Positions 18,596 through 29,313 are shown, counted from the first letter of the stretch. The stretch is 64,000 bases of DNA from Pseudomonas arsenicoxydans (GCF_900103875.1 NZ_LT629705.1:324501-388500), one strand, 5' to 3'. Notes: generated by a model from the sequence alone, not told the origin. Program-made: numbers and translations.

Positions 18596-19408
18596 TCATG
18601 GGTCTGGCTGCTCAGAGGGATCGTCCTGCCACAGGTTGCGCAGGTTATCGAGCCGTTCCTGCTGAGTGTTTCCCGGCAACGGCTGCACGGGGAAAATGTC
18701 GGGATACTGCAAACGCAGCCATAACCACCCATCCAGTACCGCACGCTCACTGAAGCCCAGCGCCAGCCCTTCCTGCACATGGGAACACAAGCGGTTGTAG
18801 TCGGTCCCGGTGGATCGGCTCCAATGCCAGACGTGCTGTTCCAGCATGCAGGTTTGCAAGGTGCCCTGCTGGCGCGGCGTCAGGTTTTCTTCGACAGTCA
18901 GCGCACTGACGGCTAGCCCTGGATTGAACAGTTGCTGCCAGCCCTGACTGCCGATGGCGCGGTCGGCCCAGGTTCCGCCAAACCAGCGCAACTGGCTGAT
19001 CGGGCCGAGCCAGCGACTCAGTTCCAGGGCATCGCAGGCATCAAAAAAATAACTGGCGGTGTGCGGGTTGTAATAGCTCAACAACGCACGGTGATGCAGG
19101 CCGAAGGAAACCGTCAGCATGCGTCGCAGATGGTCGAGCAAATGCGCCGGCGATGCCTCGCTGGTCAGCAACAATCCGCTCCAGACGTGAGGCTCACGGT
19201 GACACAGCCCGGCGAGCAGCGGGCATTGCTCAAGGTCGACCAACACTGGCCCGTATTCGCGCAACGGCTGGAACTCGGTGCCATCGAACAGCAGGAACTG
19301 TCGAGCCTGCGCAAACTGCTGGCGCAGCGCCGCACCCGCCCGTGGTTCGCCCGGGACATCAAGCAATAACCATTGCGCCGTCGAGTCAGGTGCCTGGACG
19401 GTGATCAT
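18596..19408 (-). CDS. DUF4123 type VI secretion adaptor (Tap/TEC-like)
   Basis: A 270-residue cytosolic protein with DUF4123 features: AQWLLLDVPGEP near the N-terminus, VLVDLEQCPLLAG, a central GLLLTSEASPAHLLDHLRRML stretch and WFGGTWADRAIGS-type Trp-rich region, then a helical C-terminus. DUF4123 proteins load effectors on the VgrG encoded next to them. The start at 19408 overlaps the vgrG stop (ATGA), so the pair is translationally coupled; an in-frame ATG at 19501 lies inside vgrG. No effector gene follows: the next gene is the convergent MATE transporter. Confidence 0.87.
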   Translation of the reverse strand: MITVQAPDSTAQWLLLDVPGEPRAGAALRQQFAQARQFLLFDGTEFQPLREYGPVLVDLEQCPLLAGLCHREPHVWSGLLLTSEASPAHLLDHLRRMLTVSFGLHHRALLSYYNPHTASYFFDACDALELSRWLGPISQLRWFGGTWADRAIGSQGWQQLFNPGLAVSALTVEENLTPRQQGTLQTCMLEQHVWHWSRSTGTDYNRLCSHVQEGLALGFSERAVLDGWLWLRLQYPDIFPVQPLPGNTQQERLDNLRNLWQDDPSEQPDP

Positions 19409-20709
19409 GCCGCACCGCTCTGGCCAGATTGCATCGCCAAGCGGCAGGTGCAACAAGGCTGGGTGCAATGAATAAAACTGCCGCCTGCGGGCAACAGGCA
19501 CAGAAGCGCCAGCGGCTCGCTGGATTGCAACTGTCCCAGCAAACCGCCGAACGCCAGGCTCGCATCGGGCGCCGCAGGGGGTGGCACGCTGGATGCGTTG
19601 ATCGGTACAGGTCCAGGAAGAAATCCAGTGATCAACGGTTGGTCCGGATCGCCTTCGATAAAACTCACCAGCACCTGCAGCCCTTCACGCAATGGCAGGT
19701 CCTCCGTGTCTGCCAACTCCGGCGCCATCGGCAACCAGCAATGACTCGGCGCCGCGCCTTCCCCTTGGTAAACCCAGTCAAACTGTACGGCAACCGGCCG
19801 GGACGAATCCGGTTGCGGTTCATCGATCGCTACCACCCATGCCCGCTGAAGACCGTGCATCCGCGGCTTGCCGAGTGCACGAGTCGCCAGGACAGAACGC
19901 TCCCCCGCCACTGCATGAATCCGGTTTTGATACCCAGATTCCGATGCCTGATGCTCGACGCGGGTCAGCAGCCAGCGACGATTGCATTCCATGATCGGAT
20001 GGTCGGACAGCGACATCCACTGACCGCTGCGCAGTGTTGGCTTGTGGGTATGGCCCTCCAACTGATCATCTCGCCCCTGCAGCGTGAACGGGTGCACACC
20101 CGGTCGTTCGCCTTCGCCAGTGAAGACGACGGTTTCACCGCGACCAAACTGTTCCGGCTCATCACCGAAAACCAGGCAATGACCATCTGCGCGATGCGCG
20201 AACCAGTAATGAAGCCCCTCCTGGGCGCAAAGACGCTGGAGAAACTGCAGGTCCGATTCCCGGTACTGCGTGCAGAAGTCTTGCGGCGTGTAGTCGCCAC
20301 TCACATCGAAACGGCAACCTTTGCCGGTAATGCCATGCTCCTTGAGCACCTGACGAAGAATGTCCGGCACCGAGCGATTGCTGAAGATTCGTTGGCTGAC
20401 GCGCAGTCCCAGGCATGCCAGTTTCGGCCCCATGCGCACGCGACAAAGCCTCGAACCGACGCCTTGACCAGGCTGGACGAGTTCAAGCAAATGGCCGTGG
20501 ATTCCGTTTCCTTGCGGTCCGAAGTGCAAGAAAGCCGGGCGGTACAGCAGGCTTGCCAGGTCCAGTGTCGGATCATCGATCAGCAGATCCACCTCGAACA
20601 CGAAAGGTTCGTTGATCGCTTCACTGCCGGTAAAGGCCAAGACCTCGACAGGGTCGGACAGACCCTCTACATCGAGACGACAGGACGGCTCGTTGACTGG
20701 ATCGAACAT
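19405..20709 (-). CDS. vgrG: Short VgrG spike protein (type VI secretion)
   Basis: A 434-residue protein with the VgrG gp27-like base (YRESDLQFLQRLCAQEGLHYWF, ...VEHQASESGYQNR) and the gp5 OB-fold region (RPVAVQFDWVYQGEG...CWLPMA, and VLVSFIEGDPDQPLITGFL). Usual VgrGs reach 600-700 residues because of a beta-helical needle. Here the protein ends soon after the OB-fold with a cysteine-rich tail (CTQPCCTC). It still may trimerise. It precedes a DUF4123 adaptor with ATGA overlap. No structural type VI genes are in the window, so this is an orphan cluster. Confidence 0.88.
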   Translation of the reverse strand: MFDPVNEPSCRLDVEGLSDPVEVLAFTGSEAINEPFVFEVDLLIDDPTLDLASLLYRPAFLHFGPQGNGIHGHLLELVQPGQGVGSRLCRVRMGPKLACLGLRVSQRIFSNRSVPDILRQVLKEHGITGKGCRFDVSGDYTPQDFCTQYRESDLQFLQRLCAQEGLHYWFAHRADGHCLVFGDEPEQFGRGETVVFTGEGERPGVHPFTLQGRDDQLEGHTHKPTLRSGQWMSLSDHPIMECNRRWLLTRVEHQASESGYQNRIHAVAGERSVLATRALGKPRMHGLQRAWVVAIDEPQPDSSRPVAVQFDWVYQGEGAAPSHCWLPMAPELADTEDLPLREGLQVLVSFIEGDPDQPLITGFLPGPVPINASSVPPPAAPDASLAFGGLLGQLQSSEPLALLCLLPAGGSFIHCTQPCCTCRLAMQSGQSGAA

Positions 20710-20881
20710 CGGCGATTCTCTACAGGAGGGGCGGCCGAGGATTCTCTCCGAGAGAGTTGACCGAGTAGAGAGCCGAAGTACAAATTAGGAAATTACCTAC
20801 GCGAAAAGAAGACCACATCGCTTGGATAACCAATGATGTAAGTCATTTCGGTAGAAAACAGGGAAGCTTCGCACCGGGTCA

Positions 20882-20916
20882 TCTGAAATTTCCGTCGCGC
20901 ACGGAACATTTTCAGA
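20882..20916. terminator. Hairpin after speA
   Basis: Imperfect stem-loop TCTGAAATTTCCGT / ACGGAACATTTTCAGA with a CGCGC loop, 26 bases past the speA stop codon on its coding strand. There is no clear T-run, so it is a possible processing or weak termination signal. Confidence 0.5.
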
Positions 20917-20941
20917 CAACCCGATGAGAGCGAGCCTTACC

Positions 20942-22855
20942 TCAAGAAGACAGGTAAGACGAACGGGTCAGCCCCAGACGCAAAGCGTCGAGGAACTGGG
21001 TGCGCTCGGCGGCAGTGATGCGGGCACTGGCGCACTTGTCGCGGTAGTGGGTCATCAGCTCTTCCGGCGACAAGTGCACGTAACGCAGCATGTCTTCGAT
21101 GGTGTCGTGGGTTTCGATACCGGCGTGGTACACGCTGCCATCGGCGTTCTGGTAGATGTTCACCGAGTCGGTGTCACCGAACAGGTTGTGCATGTCACCA
21201 AGGATTTCCTGGTAAGCGCCGACCAGGAAGATACCCAGCAGGTAGTCTTCGCCTTCGTTCAAACCGTGTACCGGCAGGCTGGTCTCGATGCTCTGTTCGT
21301 CGACGTATTGCTTGATCTTGCCGTCGGAGTCGCAGGTCAAGTCTTGCAGCACGGCACGGCGCAGCGGCTCTTCGTCGAGACGGTGCAGTGGCAGGATCGG
21401 CAATACCTGGCCGATGGCCCAGGTGTCCGGCAGGCTCTGGAACACCGAGAAGTTGCAGATGTACTTGTCGGCCAGCTTGTCGTTGAGCTCATCGAGCACT
21501 TGACGGTGCGAACGCTGACGCGCCTTCAACGAGTTATGCAGGCGACGGCACACAGCGAAGTAGCATTGCTCGGCCAGGGCTTTTTCGGCCAGGGTCAGCT
21601 TGCCATCGGCATACTGGGTCGCGATGTCGCTCATGTAGTGCGTGGCGCGCCAGTAGGTTTCGGTGACCATTTCGATGTCGGTCGGGCCCAGCAGGTCAAC
21701 CAGCCATTGCACGGTTTCCGGCAGCTCTTCCTTGTTGTCGATCTGCGGCACGTCGTCGTTGTGCTTCTCGACGTCGGTCACCTGCACCACCAGCATGGCG
21801 TGGTGAGCGGTCAGCGAGCGGCCGCTTTCAGAGAAGATGTTCGGGTGCGGCAGGCTCTGCGCGTCGCAGAACTCCTTGAGCATCCCGACCACGACACCGG
21901 CGTAATCGTCCATGTCGTAGTTGATCGAACTGGCGTTGCGCGAGTGAGTACCGTCGTAGTCGACACCCAGACCGCCACCGACGTCGATGTGATCAACCGG
22001 CAGGCCGAGGTTGCGCAGTTCGCCGTAGTAACGAATCGCTTCCTTGAAGCCGTGCTGGTAGTCCGCCAGGTTGGCGATCTGCGAACCCATGTGGAAGTGC
22101 AGCAGGCGGATGCCCTGATCCAGACCTGCCGCGCGGAAACGCTCGACCACCGACAACAGTTGCGCCGCCGACAGACCGAACTTGGACTTCTCGCCACCGG
22201 TGTCCGCCCATTTGGACGATGCCAGGGACGACAGACGCACGCGCAGGCCGACCTGAGGCTTGACCTTGAGCGAGGCCGCTTCTTCGATCACCAGCGCGAC
22301 TTCGGATTCTTTCTCGATCACGATGAACACGTTGTGGCCCAGCTTCTGGCCCATCAGCGCCAGACGGATGAACTCGCGGTCCTTGTAACCGTTGCAGACG
22401 ATGGTGCCGCCCTTCGGCGCCAGGGCCAGCACGGCCAACAGCTCAGGCTTGGAGCCGGCTTCCAGGCCGATGGACACGTTCTGGGTGGCGATGATGTTTT
22501 CGATCACCGCTTCTTGCTGGTTCACCTTGATCGGGTACAGCGCGGTGTACTTACTCTGGTATTCCAGACGCTCGATGTTGGCATCGAACGCGCCGGTCAG
22601 CTGACGAACGCGGTCTTGCAGAATGTCGGGGAAGCGCACCAGCAACGGCAAGGACAGGCCGCTTTGGCGCAGCTGGTCGACTTGCTCGAAGAGGTCGATA
22701 GGCGAACTGGTCGGACCGTTCGGACGAACTTCGACGCGACCGGCGTCATTGATCGCGAAATACCCGGCCCCCCAATGGCGAATCCCGTAAACACTGCGGC
22801 TGTCCGCAACTGTCCATTGGCTGCCATCGTCTTTGCGTGTGCGTCGTACGGACAT
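20942..22855 (-). CDS. speA: Biosynthetic arginine decarboxylase SpeA
   Basis: A 637-residue PLP enzyme (fold III) converting arginine to agmatine and CO2, the first step of the agmatine route to putrescine. The PLP lysine is K110 in YPIKVNQQ. Further landmarks are [42 protein letters not shown] and the late [11 protein letters not shown] and [16 protein letters not shown] (catalytic Cys/Asp and metal/substrate region). Length equals that of E. coli SpeA. The ATG at 22855 starts the conserved N-terminus. It is separated from the SUI1 gene by a long inverted repeat. Confidence 0.97.
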   Translation of the reverse strand: MSVRRTRKDDGSQWTVADSRSVYGIRHWGAGYFAINDAGRVEVRPNGPTSSPIDLFEQVDQLRQSGLSLPLLVRFPDILQDRVRQLTGAFDANIERLEYQSKYTALYPIKVNQQEAVIENIIATQNVSIGLEAGSKPELLAVLALAPKGGTIVCNGYKDREFIRLALMGQKLGHNVFIVIEKESEVALVIEEAASLKVKPQVGLRVRLSSLASSKWADTGGEKSKFGLSAAQLLSVVERFRAAGLDQGIRLLHFHMGSQIANLADYQHGFKEAIRYYGELRNLGLPVDHIDVGGGLGVDYDGTHSRNASSINYDMDDYAGVVVGMLKEFCDAQSLPHPNIFSESGRSLTAHHAMLVVQVTDVEKHNDDVPQIDNKEELPETVQWLVDLLGPTDIEMVTETYWRATHYMSDIATQYADGKLTLAEKALAEQCYFAVCRRLHNSLKARQRSHRQVLDELNDKLADKYICNFSVFQSLPDTWAIGQVLPILPLHRLDEEPLRRAVLQDLTCDSDGKIKQYVDEQSIETSLPVHGLNEGEDYLLGIFLVGAYQEILGDMHNLFGDTDSVNIYQNADGSVYHAGIETHDTIEDMLRYVHLSPEELMTHYRDKCASARITAAERTQFLDALRLGLTRSSYLSS

Positions 22856-22991
22856 TGAAGTCCCCTATAAAGAAGTCATAGAGCGTCGCCTGGGTTCAGG
22901 CCGGCGCATTCTAAAGAATGAAAATGACGGTTCGTCAACGAGGGGATAGACCTCGCTGACCGCAGTGAGTTTAGAAACCGGTCAGAACAGG

Positions 22992-23069
22992 CTCTGTGAA
23001 AACCATGTAGGCGACGCCAGGCCTGAATCGGATCAGGGCTGGATCAAGCCGAGGGTGGTTTTCACAGAG
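22992..23069. repeat. 14-base inverted repeat with 50-base loop
   Basis: CTCTGTGAAAACCA at 22992-23005 is perfectly complementary to 23056-23069. The arms enclose 50 bases that include a smaller GCCTGAATCGGATCAGG symmetry. It sits directly after the SUI1 stop (on the minus strand) and ahead of speA, so it could end the SUI1 transcript or be a mobile-type repeat unit. Confidence 0.7.
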
Positions 23070-23073
23070 GCTG

Positions 23074-23445
23074 CTAGCCGCCGGACTTCTTCGCCTTGAA
23101 ACCAAGCTTGATCAGTTCGGCCAAGAGTAGCTCGACATGATCGCCCTGGATTTCAATGATCCCGTCTTTCAACGCCCCGCCGGTCCCGCAACGTTTCTTC
23201 AACGTGGTCGCCAGGTCCTTGAGCGCGTCTTCGGCCAACGGCACGCCGGTGATGGTGGTCACCGTCTTGCCGCCACGGCCCTTGCTTTCGCGACGCACGC
23301 GAGCAATGCCGTCGCCGGCCGGGATAACGGTCTGTTTGCAGATACAGGCGTCCACCGGTTTACTGCAATCCGGGCAATGACGACCTGCGTCGGTGGAAAA
23401 TACCAAGCCACCAAGGGCGGCGAAGGATGCGGCTTTTTTGGCCAC
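23074..23445 (-). CDS. SUI1-domain translation initiation factor-like protein (YciH)
   Basis: A 123-residue bacterial homologue of eIF1. It has a four-cysteine N-terminal element (CPDC...CIC), a basic linker, and the SUI1 fold: RGGKTVTTITGVPL, LATTLKKRCGTGGALKDGIIEIQGDH, and IKLGFKAKKSGG at the end. In E. coli YciH affects start-site fidelity. A GTG start at 23445 is chosen because AGAGGA lies 6 bases before it and the protein then begins MAKKAASFAALGG; longer in-frame starts (to 23550) lack support. Confidence 0.9.
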   Translation of the reverse strand: MAKKAASFAALGGLVFSTDAGRHCPDCSKPVDACICKQTVIPAGDGIARVRRESKGRGGKTVTTITGVPLAEDALKDLATTLKKRCGTGGALKDGIIEIQGDHVELLLAELIKLGFKAKKSGG

Positions 23446-23560
23446 CGGCAATCCTCTTGGGAGGACAAAGACTGGTCGCAGCACTTGGGCAAGGCTATCG
23501 ACCGCGAAGCCCCACTCAGGCAGGGGCAGCGCTACTGAAACGTTCAACACTGTGTTTGCG

Positions 23561-23659
23561 TGTAGGAGCTGTCGAGTGCAACGAGGCTGCGATCTTTTGA
23601 TTTTGATTCAACGGTAAAATCAAAAGATCGCAGCCTCGTTGCACTCGACAGCTCCTACA
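23561..23659. repeat. Palindromic intergenic repeat (family C), copy 1
   Basis: Long perfect-arm palindrome: TGTAGGAGCTGTCGAGTGCA through GATCTTTTGATTTTGA, a short AT loop, and the complete complement back to CTCCTACA. Arms are about 44 bases. Copies: 29314-29415 (full) and 7045-7095 (half). Lies between the Nudix and SUI1 genes. Confidence 0.92.
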
Positions 23660-23715
23660 AGGCCGCGCAGTGTAACGGCAAAAAGCCGACTTGCTAAGAG
23701 CCAATCGGCGCCAAT

Positions 23716-24273
23716 TTATAGCTCTTTTGCGACGTCGTTCCCTTGAGCCCGAAGATAGCGCATCAACGCGGCCAGAGAGTCCGGGCAATAGGGCTTTTGC
23801 TGGATTTCCAGCATGACCTGATCAATGGGGATGAAGCGCGCTTCAAGCACCTCCTCCGGTTGCAGGATCAACGGGCCGTCCCACACCGCCGAAAACGCCG
23901 AACACCACAAGCGATTGCCGGTGTCTTCAAAGTAGAAGTGATCATGGGCGCTCAATTCCACGCCGCTCACGCCCAATTCTTCTTCAAGTTCACGCGCTGC
24001 CGACTCGGCGTAGGTTTCGCTGGCAAGCACCATGCCCCCTGCCGCCACGTCCCAGAAACCCGGGTAAATGGCTTTGCTCAGCGTTCGGCGGTGGACGCAG
24101 AGTTCACCGGCCGAGTTGAACAGCATGATGTAGGTGCCGCGCCCGATCAGCCCACGCTCGCGCAGATCCGAACGGACCAGGGCGCCGAGCAGGTTGTCGT
24201 GCTCGTCGACCCAGGCGATCTGTTCGGCATCCGAGGCCGCGCGATGGGCGGCCTCTTTGGCGTTATCAACCAT
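23716..24273 (-). CDS. Nudix hydrolase (YfcD-like)
   Basis: A 185-residue Nudix protein with the full box GX5EX7REUXEEXGU at residues 80-102 (Glu98/Glu99 being the metal ligands). The N-terminal half includes WVDEHDNLLG and GTYIMLFNSAGELCVHRRT, as in the YfcD/isopentenyl-diphosphate-isomerase-like branch. Substrate unknown. It follows the DUF2333 gene in the same direction with a 3-base gap, so the two are cotranscribed. Confidence 0.93.
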   Translation of the reverse strand: MVDNAKEAAHRAASDAEQIAWVDEHDNLLGALVRSDLRERGLIGRGTYIMLFNSAGELCVHRRTLSKAIYPGFWDVAAGGMVLASETYAESAARELEEELGVSGVELSAHDHFYFEDTGNRLWCSAFSAVWDGPLILQPEEVLEARFIPIDQVMLEIQQKPYCPDSLAALMRYLRAQGNDVAKEL

Positions 24274-24276
24274 GAC

Positions 24277-25344
24277 TCAGCCCTGATTGAGCAATTGACG
24301 CAGATCGATTACCGCAGCGTTGGCCCGGGAAATGTAATTGGCCATGACCAGCGAGTGGTTGGCCAGCACCCCGAAACCGCTGCCGTTAAGGATCATCGGG
24401 CTCCAGACCGGCTCTTGCGAAGCCTCCAGTTCACGAATGATCTGACGCACGCTGACCGTGGCGTTCTTCTTGGCCAGTACATCGGCGAAGTCGACTTCGA
24501 TGGCGCGCAGCAAGTGCGACAGCGCCCAGGCCTGACCGCGTGCTTCGTAGAACACGTTGTCGATCTGCATCCACGGGGTCTCGACGATTTCTTCATCGAC
24601 CTGCGGCACCTGACCCGGGGCCAGGACTTCGGTTTTCAGTGCGGTGTTGAGCTTGACCCGACCGACGCTGGCCGACAGACGTTGCGACAGCGAACCCAAA
24701 CGGGTGCCGACATCGCCCAGCCAGTTGTTCAGGTTGTCAGCGCGGGCATAGAACAGCGCGCTTTTCTGATTCGGATCGGACAGGCGTGCCTGATAACGGC
24801 TCAGGGAATTGATGCCTTCCTGGTATTCGGACTCACTGGAAGGCAGCACCCAGCTCTTGTTATCGAAGTTGAAACGCGGCTCGGCCTTGGCCAGGTCGGC
24901 GTCTTCGGCGGACTGTGACTGGGAGCGGGCGAAGTCTTTACGCATTGCACGACTCAGGTCGCGGACCTGGACCAGTACGCCATATTCCCAGCTCGGCATG
25001 TTGTCCATCCACAGGCCCGGCGGGAAACGGTCGTTGGCAATATAGCCACCCGGTTTGTTCAGCAATGTACCGGCGACGGTCTTGAGGGTTTCCACCGTGG
25101 TGTACCCGATGACCATCTGCTTGCCTTCTTTCTCGGCAGCCGCCTGGGCATTTTGTTGAACCGGAAACAGCGCAGGCTCCTCGCTCCAATACCAACCCAG
25201 CCCAATCGTCACCAGCAGGTAAAGGCCGATCAGCGTGGCCAGCGCCCGGCTGAACAACAGGCCGCCGATGTAACTGCGGGTGGCCGATTTCGGTTCAGCG
25301 GCACGTTCAGGCGCGCTGCCCGCGCGATTCTTCCAGTCCAGCAT
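24277..25344 (-). CDS. DUF2333 membrane-anchored protein
   Basis: A 355-residue protein with a short cytoplasmic N-terminus, one membrane helix (about residues 33-52, LFSRALATLIGLYLLVTIGL) and a large periplasmic domain with YIANDRFPPGLWMDNMPSWEYG and NVFYEARGQAWALSHLLRAI. It matches DUF2333, a Pseudomonas/gammaproteobacterial family of unknown role found next to the Nudix gene (PA4842 position, from memory). It diverges from gcbA over 287 bases that hold the promoters of both; no clear operator is visible there. Confidence 0.88.
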   Translation of the reverse strand: MLDWKNRAGSAPERAAEPKSATRSYIGGLLFSRALATLIGLYLLVTIGLGWYWSEEPALFPVQQNAQAAAEKEGKQMVIGYTTVETLKTVAGTLLNKPGGYIANDRFPPGLWMDNMPSWEYGVLVQVRDLSRAMRKDFARSQSQSAEDADLAKAEPRFNFDNKSWVLPSSESEYQEGINSLSRYQARLSDPNQKSALFYARADNLNNWLGDVGTRLGSLSQRLSASVGRVKLNTALKTEVLAPGQVPQVDEEIVETPWMQIDNVFYEARGQAWALSHLLRAIEVDFADVLAKKNATVSVRQIIRELEASQEPVWSPMILNGSGFGVLANHSLVMANYISRANAAVIDLRQLLNQG

Positions 25345-25631
25345 GGCGATATCCTTTCAATCACTTGAGTTCATCGGTTCGACCACAACCCTACGCCATC
25401 GTGCCTCGTTTGCCGCGCATTAATCCTGCGCGAAACGGCGAGCCACCCAACGAGGCGATCCAGCCGCCACTATAAATGAAGCACAGCGCTGAGCCTATGC
25501 GACCAGTCGGTCAGAAACTGAATGACGTCGCTTTGCAGATTATTGACACACAACACTCATGGGATTCAAAAGAGGTGCTAGCATAGAGCCACCAGTCGAT
25601 CTCAGCATGCACCCTAACTAGTAGTCAGGAT

Positions 25632-27302
25632 ATGACCGAGCCAGAAGACCCCAGCCGTGAGCGCCTCAAGCACCACTTTGCCCAGCGGGTAATTCATCAA
25701 GCACGTCAAATTCTTGAGATATGGCAGCGCCTGCAACGCAGCGAGTGGTCCACTACCGATTTGTCCGAACTGAGCGAGGCCAACCTGCGCCTGCTACGGT
25801 TTGCCGAGCGTTTCGAACAACCGGAACACTCTCAACTCGCGCGCCACATCGGTCAGTCGCTGGAGGCGGTCGACGCCAATCGCGGACGCCTGAGCAGCGG
25901 GCTGATCACTGACCTCAATCGCTTGATGCAACGCCTGTCACGCACTGGCCTGCGTCATGGCGATCAGTTCGAACAAACTTTTCTACCACCGCTGCGCAAG
26001 CCGATCTACGTGATGCTGCAAGATCACGACCGTGCCGAGCGCCTGGCCAAGCAACTTGAATTTTTCGGACTCAGCGCGCAGTCCCTGGACAGCGTGTCGG
26101 CGTTTCGCTCCTCAATGGTCGAGCGCTTGCCCGCGGCGATCGTCATGGACGTGGACTTCAGCGGCGCGGGCGTCGGCCTGACGCTGGCGGCCGAAGCTCA
26201 GGTTGGCTTGGACGAACCGTTACCCCTGCTGTTCTTCAGCCTGCACGAAACCGACACCCCGACCCGCCTCGCCGCCGTGCGCGCCGGCGGTCAGGAATTC
26301 CTCACCGGCACCCTCGAAGCTTCGAGCCTGTTGGAGAAGATAGAAGTCCTGACGTGTGTCGCCCAGTACGAACCTTACAAAGTGCTGATCATCGACGACT
26401 CCCGTGCCCAGGCGTTGCACACCGAACGCCTGCTCAACAGCGCCGGCATCGTCACGCGCACGCTGATCGATCCGATTCAGGCGATGGCCGAGCTGGCGGA
26501 CTTTCAGCCGGACCTGATCATCCTCGACATGTACATGCCGACCTGCACGGGAACGGAACTGGCCAAGGTGATCCGCCACAACGACCGTTACGTCAGCGTG
26601 CCGATCATTTACCTGTCGGCCGAAGATGACCTGGACAAGCAGCTCGACGCCATGAGCGAAGGTGGCGACGACTTCCTGACCAAGCCGATCAAGCCACGAC
26701 ACCTGATCACCACCGTGCGCAACCGTGCGGCTAGGGCGCGCAATTTGAAGGCGCGGATGGTTCGCGACAGCCTGACCGGTTTGTATAACCACACGCACAT
26801 CCTGCAATTGCTCGAAGACTGCAGCTTCCGCGCCCGCCGCGAGAACAAGCCGCTGAGTTTTGCGATGCTCGACATCGACCACTTCAAACGCGTCAACGAC
26901 AGCCATGGCCACCCCATGGGCGACCGGGTGATCAAGAGCCTGGCGCTGTTCTTGAAGCAACGCTTGCGCAAGACCGACTTCATCGGCCGTTACGGTGGTG
27001 AAGAATTCGCCATTGTCATGCCGGACACCGATCTCGAATCGGCGCACCGGGCGCTCGATGAAATCCGTCAACGCTTTGCCGAGATTCACTATCCGGCGCA
27101 GCCCCAGGATTTGTGGTGCACCTTCAGCGCCGGGGTGGTGGAGCTCTGTGAACACTCCGACAGCCTGATGATGGCCAGCCAGGCCGACGAGGCGCTGTAC
27201 CGCGCCAAGGACGGCGGACGTAACCGCGTGCAGGCCGCGCGGACGTCAAAGCAAAGTGCCACCTTTTCATCGGAATGGACCCATTCAGTCATAACGCTGT
27301 AA
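25632..27302 (+). CDS. gcbA: Diguanylate cyclase with two receiver domains (GcbA/AdcA)
   Basis: A 556-residue protein: an N-terminal HPt-like helical region (about 10-110) without an obvious phospho-His, a first degenerate receiver (about 124-245), a second receiver with Asp299 (LIILDMYMP) and KPIK, then a GGDEF domain with intact GGEEF active site at 455-459 and an RxxD inhibitory site (R446-D449). It should make c-di-GMP, with product feedback. The order and position match GcbA of P. fluorescens and P. aeruginosa PA4843, which promotes surface attachment. It lies just before the chemoreceptor gene (52-base gap). Confidence 0.9.
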   Translation: MTEPEDPSRERLKHHFAQRVIHQARQILEIWQRLQRSEWSTTDLSELSEANLRLLRFAERFEQPEHSQLARHIGQSLEAVDANRGRLSSGLITDLNRLMQRLSRTGLRHGDQFEQTFLPPLRKPIYVMLQDHDRAERLAKQLEFFGLSAQSLDSVSAFRSSMVERLPAAIVMDVDFSGAGVGLTLAAEAQVGLDEPLPLLFFSLHETDTPTRLAAVRAGGQEFLTGTLEASSLLEKIEVLTCVAQYEPYKVLIIDDSRAQALHTERLLNSAGIVTRTLIDPIQAMAELADFQPDLIILDMYMPTCTGTELAKVIRHNDRYVSVPIIYLSAEDDLDKQLDAMSEGGDDFLTKPIKPRHLITTVRNRAARARNLKARMVRDSLTGLYNHTHILQLLEDCSFRARRENKPLSFAMLDIDHFKRVNDSHGHPMGDRVIKSLALFLKQRLRKTDFIGRYGGEEFAIVMPDTDLESAHRALDEIRQRFAEIHYPAQPQDLWCTFSAGVVELCEHSDSLMMASQADEALYRAKDGGRNRVQAARTSKQSATFSSEWTHSVITL

Positions 27303-27354
27303 CAGAAACGCAATAACTTCAAGCGCTTACCATTCTGCCGTTGGTAGACCCGCG

Positions 27355-29301
27355 ATGCGCCTGAAGCTGCTGACCAATCTCAATACCCTCCTTTTAGTGG
27401 CCGTGTGTGTGGCGCTCGGCGCGACGCTCTGGTGGTCGCAAAAAGCTTTGGAACGCCCCTATCTGCTGATGGAGCGCTATCTGGGCCTGTCCCAGCAATT
27501 CCAGAATGAAGTGGCACGCAATATCGAGGATTACCTCTCCAGCGGTGATGCCCTGCGTTTAAGCAGCGCCAGCCAGGCCATCGACGGCCTACAAAAGGAA
27601 CTTGGTGATTTGCCGCCCGCATTGGCTGAAACCCTGCGCCCGAGCCTGTCGAACCTGGAAGAATTCAGTAAAACCGACCTGCTGGCCGCCGGCAAACTGG
27701 CGGGCGATCCGCAGGCCTTGCTGTTGCAAGCGGAACGGGAACTTGGCGGCAGTCTCGAACAACTCAGCCAGTACGCCAGCGGAAACTCGACTTATCTGGC
27801 GCCCTTGCTCGCCGCCTCTCAGCACGTGGGCAAACTGTCTCTGGCCCGGGACAAACTGGTCAGCAGCGGCCGCAGCGAGTTGGCCGCCGATGTCGAGCGC
27901 GAAGTCGCCAACATCCGCACGCAGGCAGAGCTGCTTGGCGCGTTACCGCTGCTGGGTGTCGCCAGCAGCAGCGAATCGGGCAGTGACGATTTCTCGGCGA
28001 TGATGGGCCTGGAGAACACCGAAAAAACCGTGGCCGAAGACGCGGGCGTTGGGCTGAAACGGGAACTCAATAGCCTGCTGACGCGCTACCCCGCCGAACT
28101 CTCGCGCACGCGAGACCAGATTCAAAAACGCGCCGATCTCAGCACCGCGACTCACCTGAAAATCGCCGCCGTGCAACAGGCCATTGCCGGGCTGGAACCG
28201 GTGGTCCGCGCCCAGCACGGGCAGATCCAGGGTGAAGTGCGGCTGATGCAGGGCGTGATGATCGGCCTGATTTTGCTGATCGCCCTGCTGATCGACACCT
28301 TGCAACGCAAACTGGCCAGGACACTGACCAATTTGGCGCCGGCGCTCTCGACCTGGGCCGAGGGCGACTTCAGCCAAGACATTCAACTGGGCAAGACCAA
28401 CCGCGAACTGCATGACATTGAAGCGTCGCTCAATCGCTTGCGCGCCTATCTGGTGGACCTGGTGGGGACCATCCGCCTGAATGCCGAACAGGTCGCCGGC
28501 AGCAGCCGCACCCTGGCCGAACTGAGCAATGACCTGCACAGTGGCGCCGAGCATCAAGCGGGCGACACGGCGCTGATCCGCGATTCCCTCGGTGAACTGG
28601 AGGCGACGATTCAACAAGTCGCCGGTGATGCCAGCCAGGCGGCCGACGCCAGCCGTCATGCCGGACTGGCGGTCGAGCATGGACAAAAAGTCATCGGCCT
28701 GAGCCTCACCGGGCTGCATGCACTGGTGGGCGAAGTGCAGGGCAACGCACAGATGATCGAACACCTGGCCGAAGAGTCGGCGACCATCGGCGGCGTTCTC
28801 ACGGTGATTCGCTCGATTGCCGACCAGACCAACCTGCTGGCCCTGAACGCCGCCATCGAAGCGGCCCGCGCCGGGGAAATGGGCCGCGGATTTGCCGTTG
28901 TAGCTGAAGAGGTGCGCTCACTGGCACAACGCACCGCGGGCGCCACGGCCGAGATCCAGACCTTGATCGCAGGCCTGCAAACCGCCGCGCGGCAATCAGT
29001 AGAGGGCATGCGTGCCCAGGTCGAACACGCCGAAGCCACAGCCAATCAGGCCCAGGCGGCCGACGGTGCATTGGATAAAATCGTCGGCGCGATCCAGACC
29101 ATTTCCGACACCGCCGTGCGCATCGCCGATGTCACCGCCCAGCAGAGCGGCGCCGTCAGTGAGATCCGCGATCACAGTGAGCGGATTCACCAATTGGGTG
29201 GGGATAACTTGCTGCGCATCGGCGAGGGGCGCGTGCAGGGGGAAAATCTGTTGGTGTTGGGTGGGCGACTTCACACCGCCGTCCAGGCCTTCCGCGTCTG
29301 A
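27355..29301 (+). CDS. ctpL: Methyl-accepting chemotaxis protein, CtpL-like
   Basis: A 648-residue transducer: N-terminal membrane helix (about 8-27), a long all-helical periplasmic ligand-binding domain (about 30-300), a second membrane helix ([17 protein letters not shown]), HAMP-like region and the MCP signalling domain with the highly conserved hairpin tip [25 protein letters not shown]. aeruginosa CtpL senses inorganic phosphate at low concentration and 4-chloroaniline. Identity comes from synteny (PA4844 position) and architecture. No CheB/CheR-docking pentapeptide is seen at the C-terminus. Confidence 0.87.
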   Translation: MRLKLLTNLNTLLLVAVCVALGATLWWSQKALERPYLLMERYLGLSQQFQNEVARNIEDYLSSGDALRLSSASQAIDGLQKELGDLPPALAETLRPSLSNLEEFSKTDLLAAGKLAGDPQALLLQAERELGGSLEQLSQYASGNSTYLAPLLAASQHVGKLSLARDKLVSSGRSELAADVEREVANIRTQAELLGALPLLGVASSSESGSDDFSAMMGLENTEKTVAEDAGVGLKRELNSLLTRYPAELSRTRDQIQKRADLSTATHLKIAAVQQAIAGLEPVVRAQHGQIQGEVRLMQGVMIGLILLIALLIDTLQRKLARTLTNLAPALSTWAEGDFSQDIQLGKTNRELHDIEASLNRLRAYLVDLVGTIRLNAEQVAGSSRTLAELSNDLHSGAEHQAGDTALIRDSLGELEATIQQVAGDASQAADASRHAGLAVEHGQKVIGLSLTGLHALVGEVQGNAQMIEHLAEESATIGGVLTVIRSIADQTNLLALNAAIEAARAGEMGRGFAVVAEEVRSLAQRTAGATAEIQTLIAGLQTAARQSVEGMRAQVEHAEATANQAQAADGALDKIVGAIQTISDTAVRIADVTAQQSGAVSEIRDHSERIHQLGGDNLLRIGEGRVQGENLLVLGGRLHTAVQAFRV

Positions 29302-29313
29302 CCAACCAGCCTC

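Noticed and set aside
20924..22858. A 644-codon open frame opposite speA
   Set aside because: It mirrors speA over its full length, with His/Val/Gln-rich low-complexity composition typical of antisense frames in GC-rich DNA and no domain signature.
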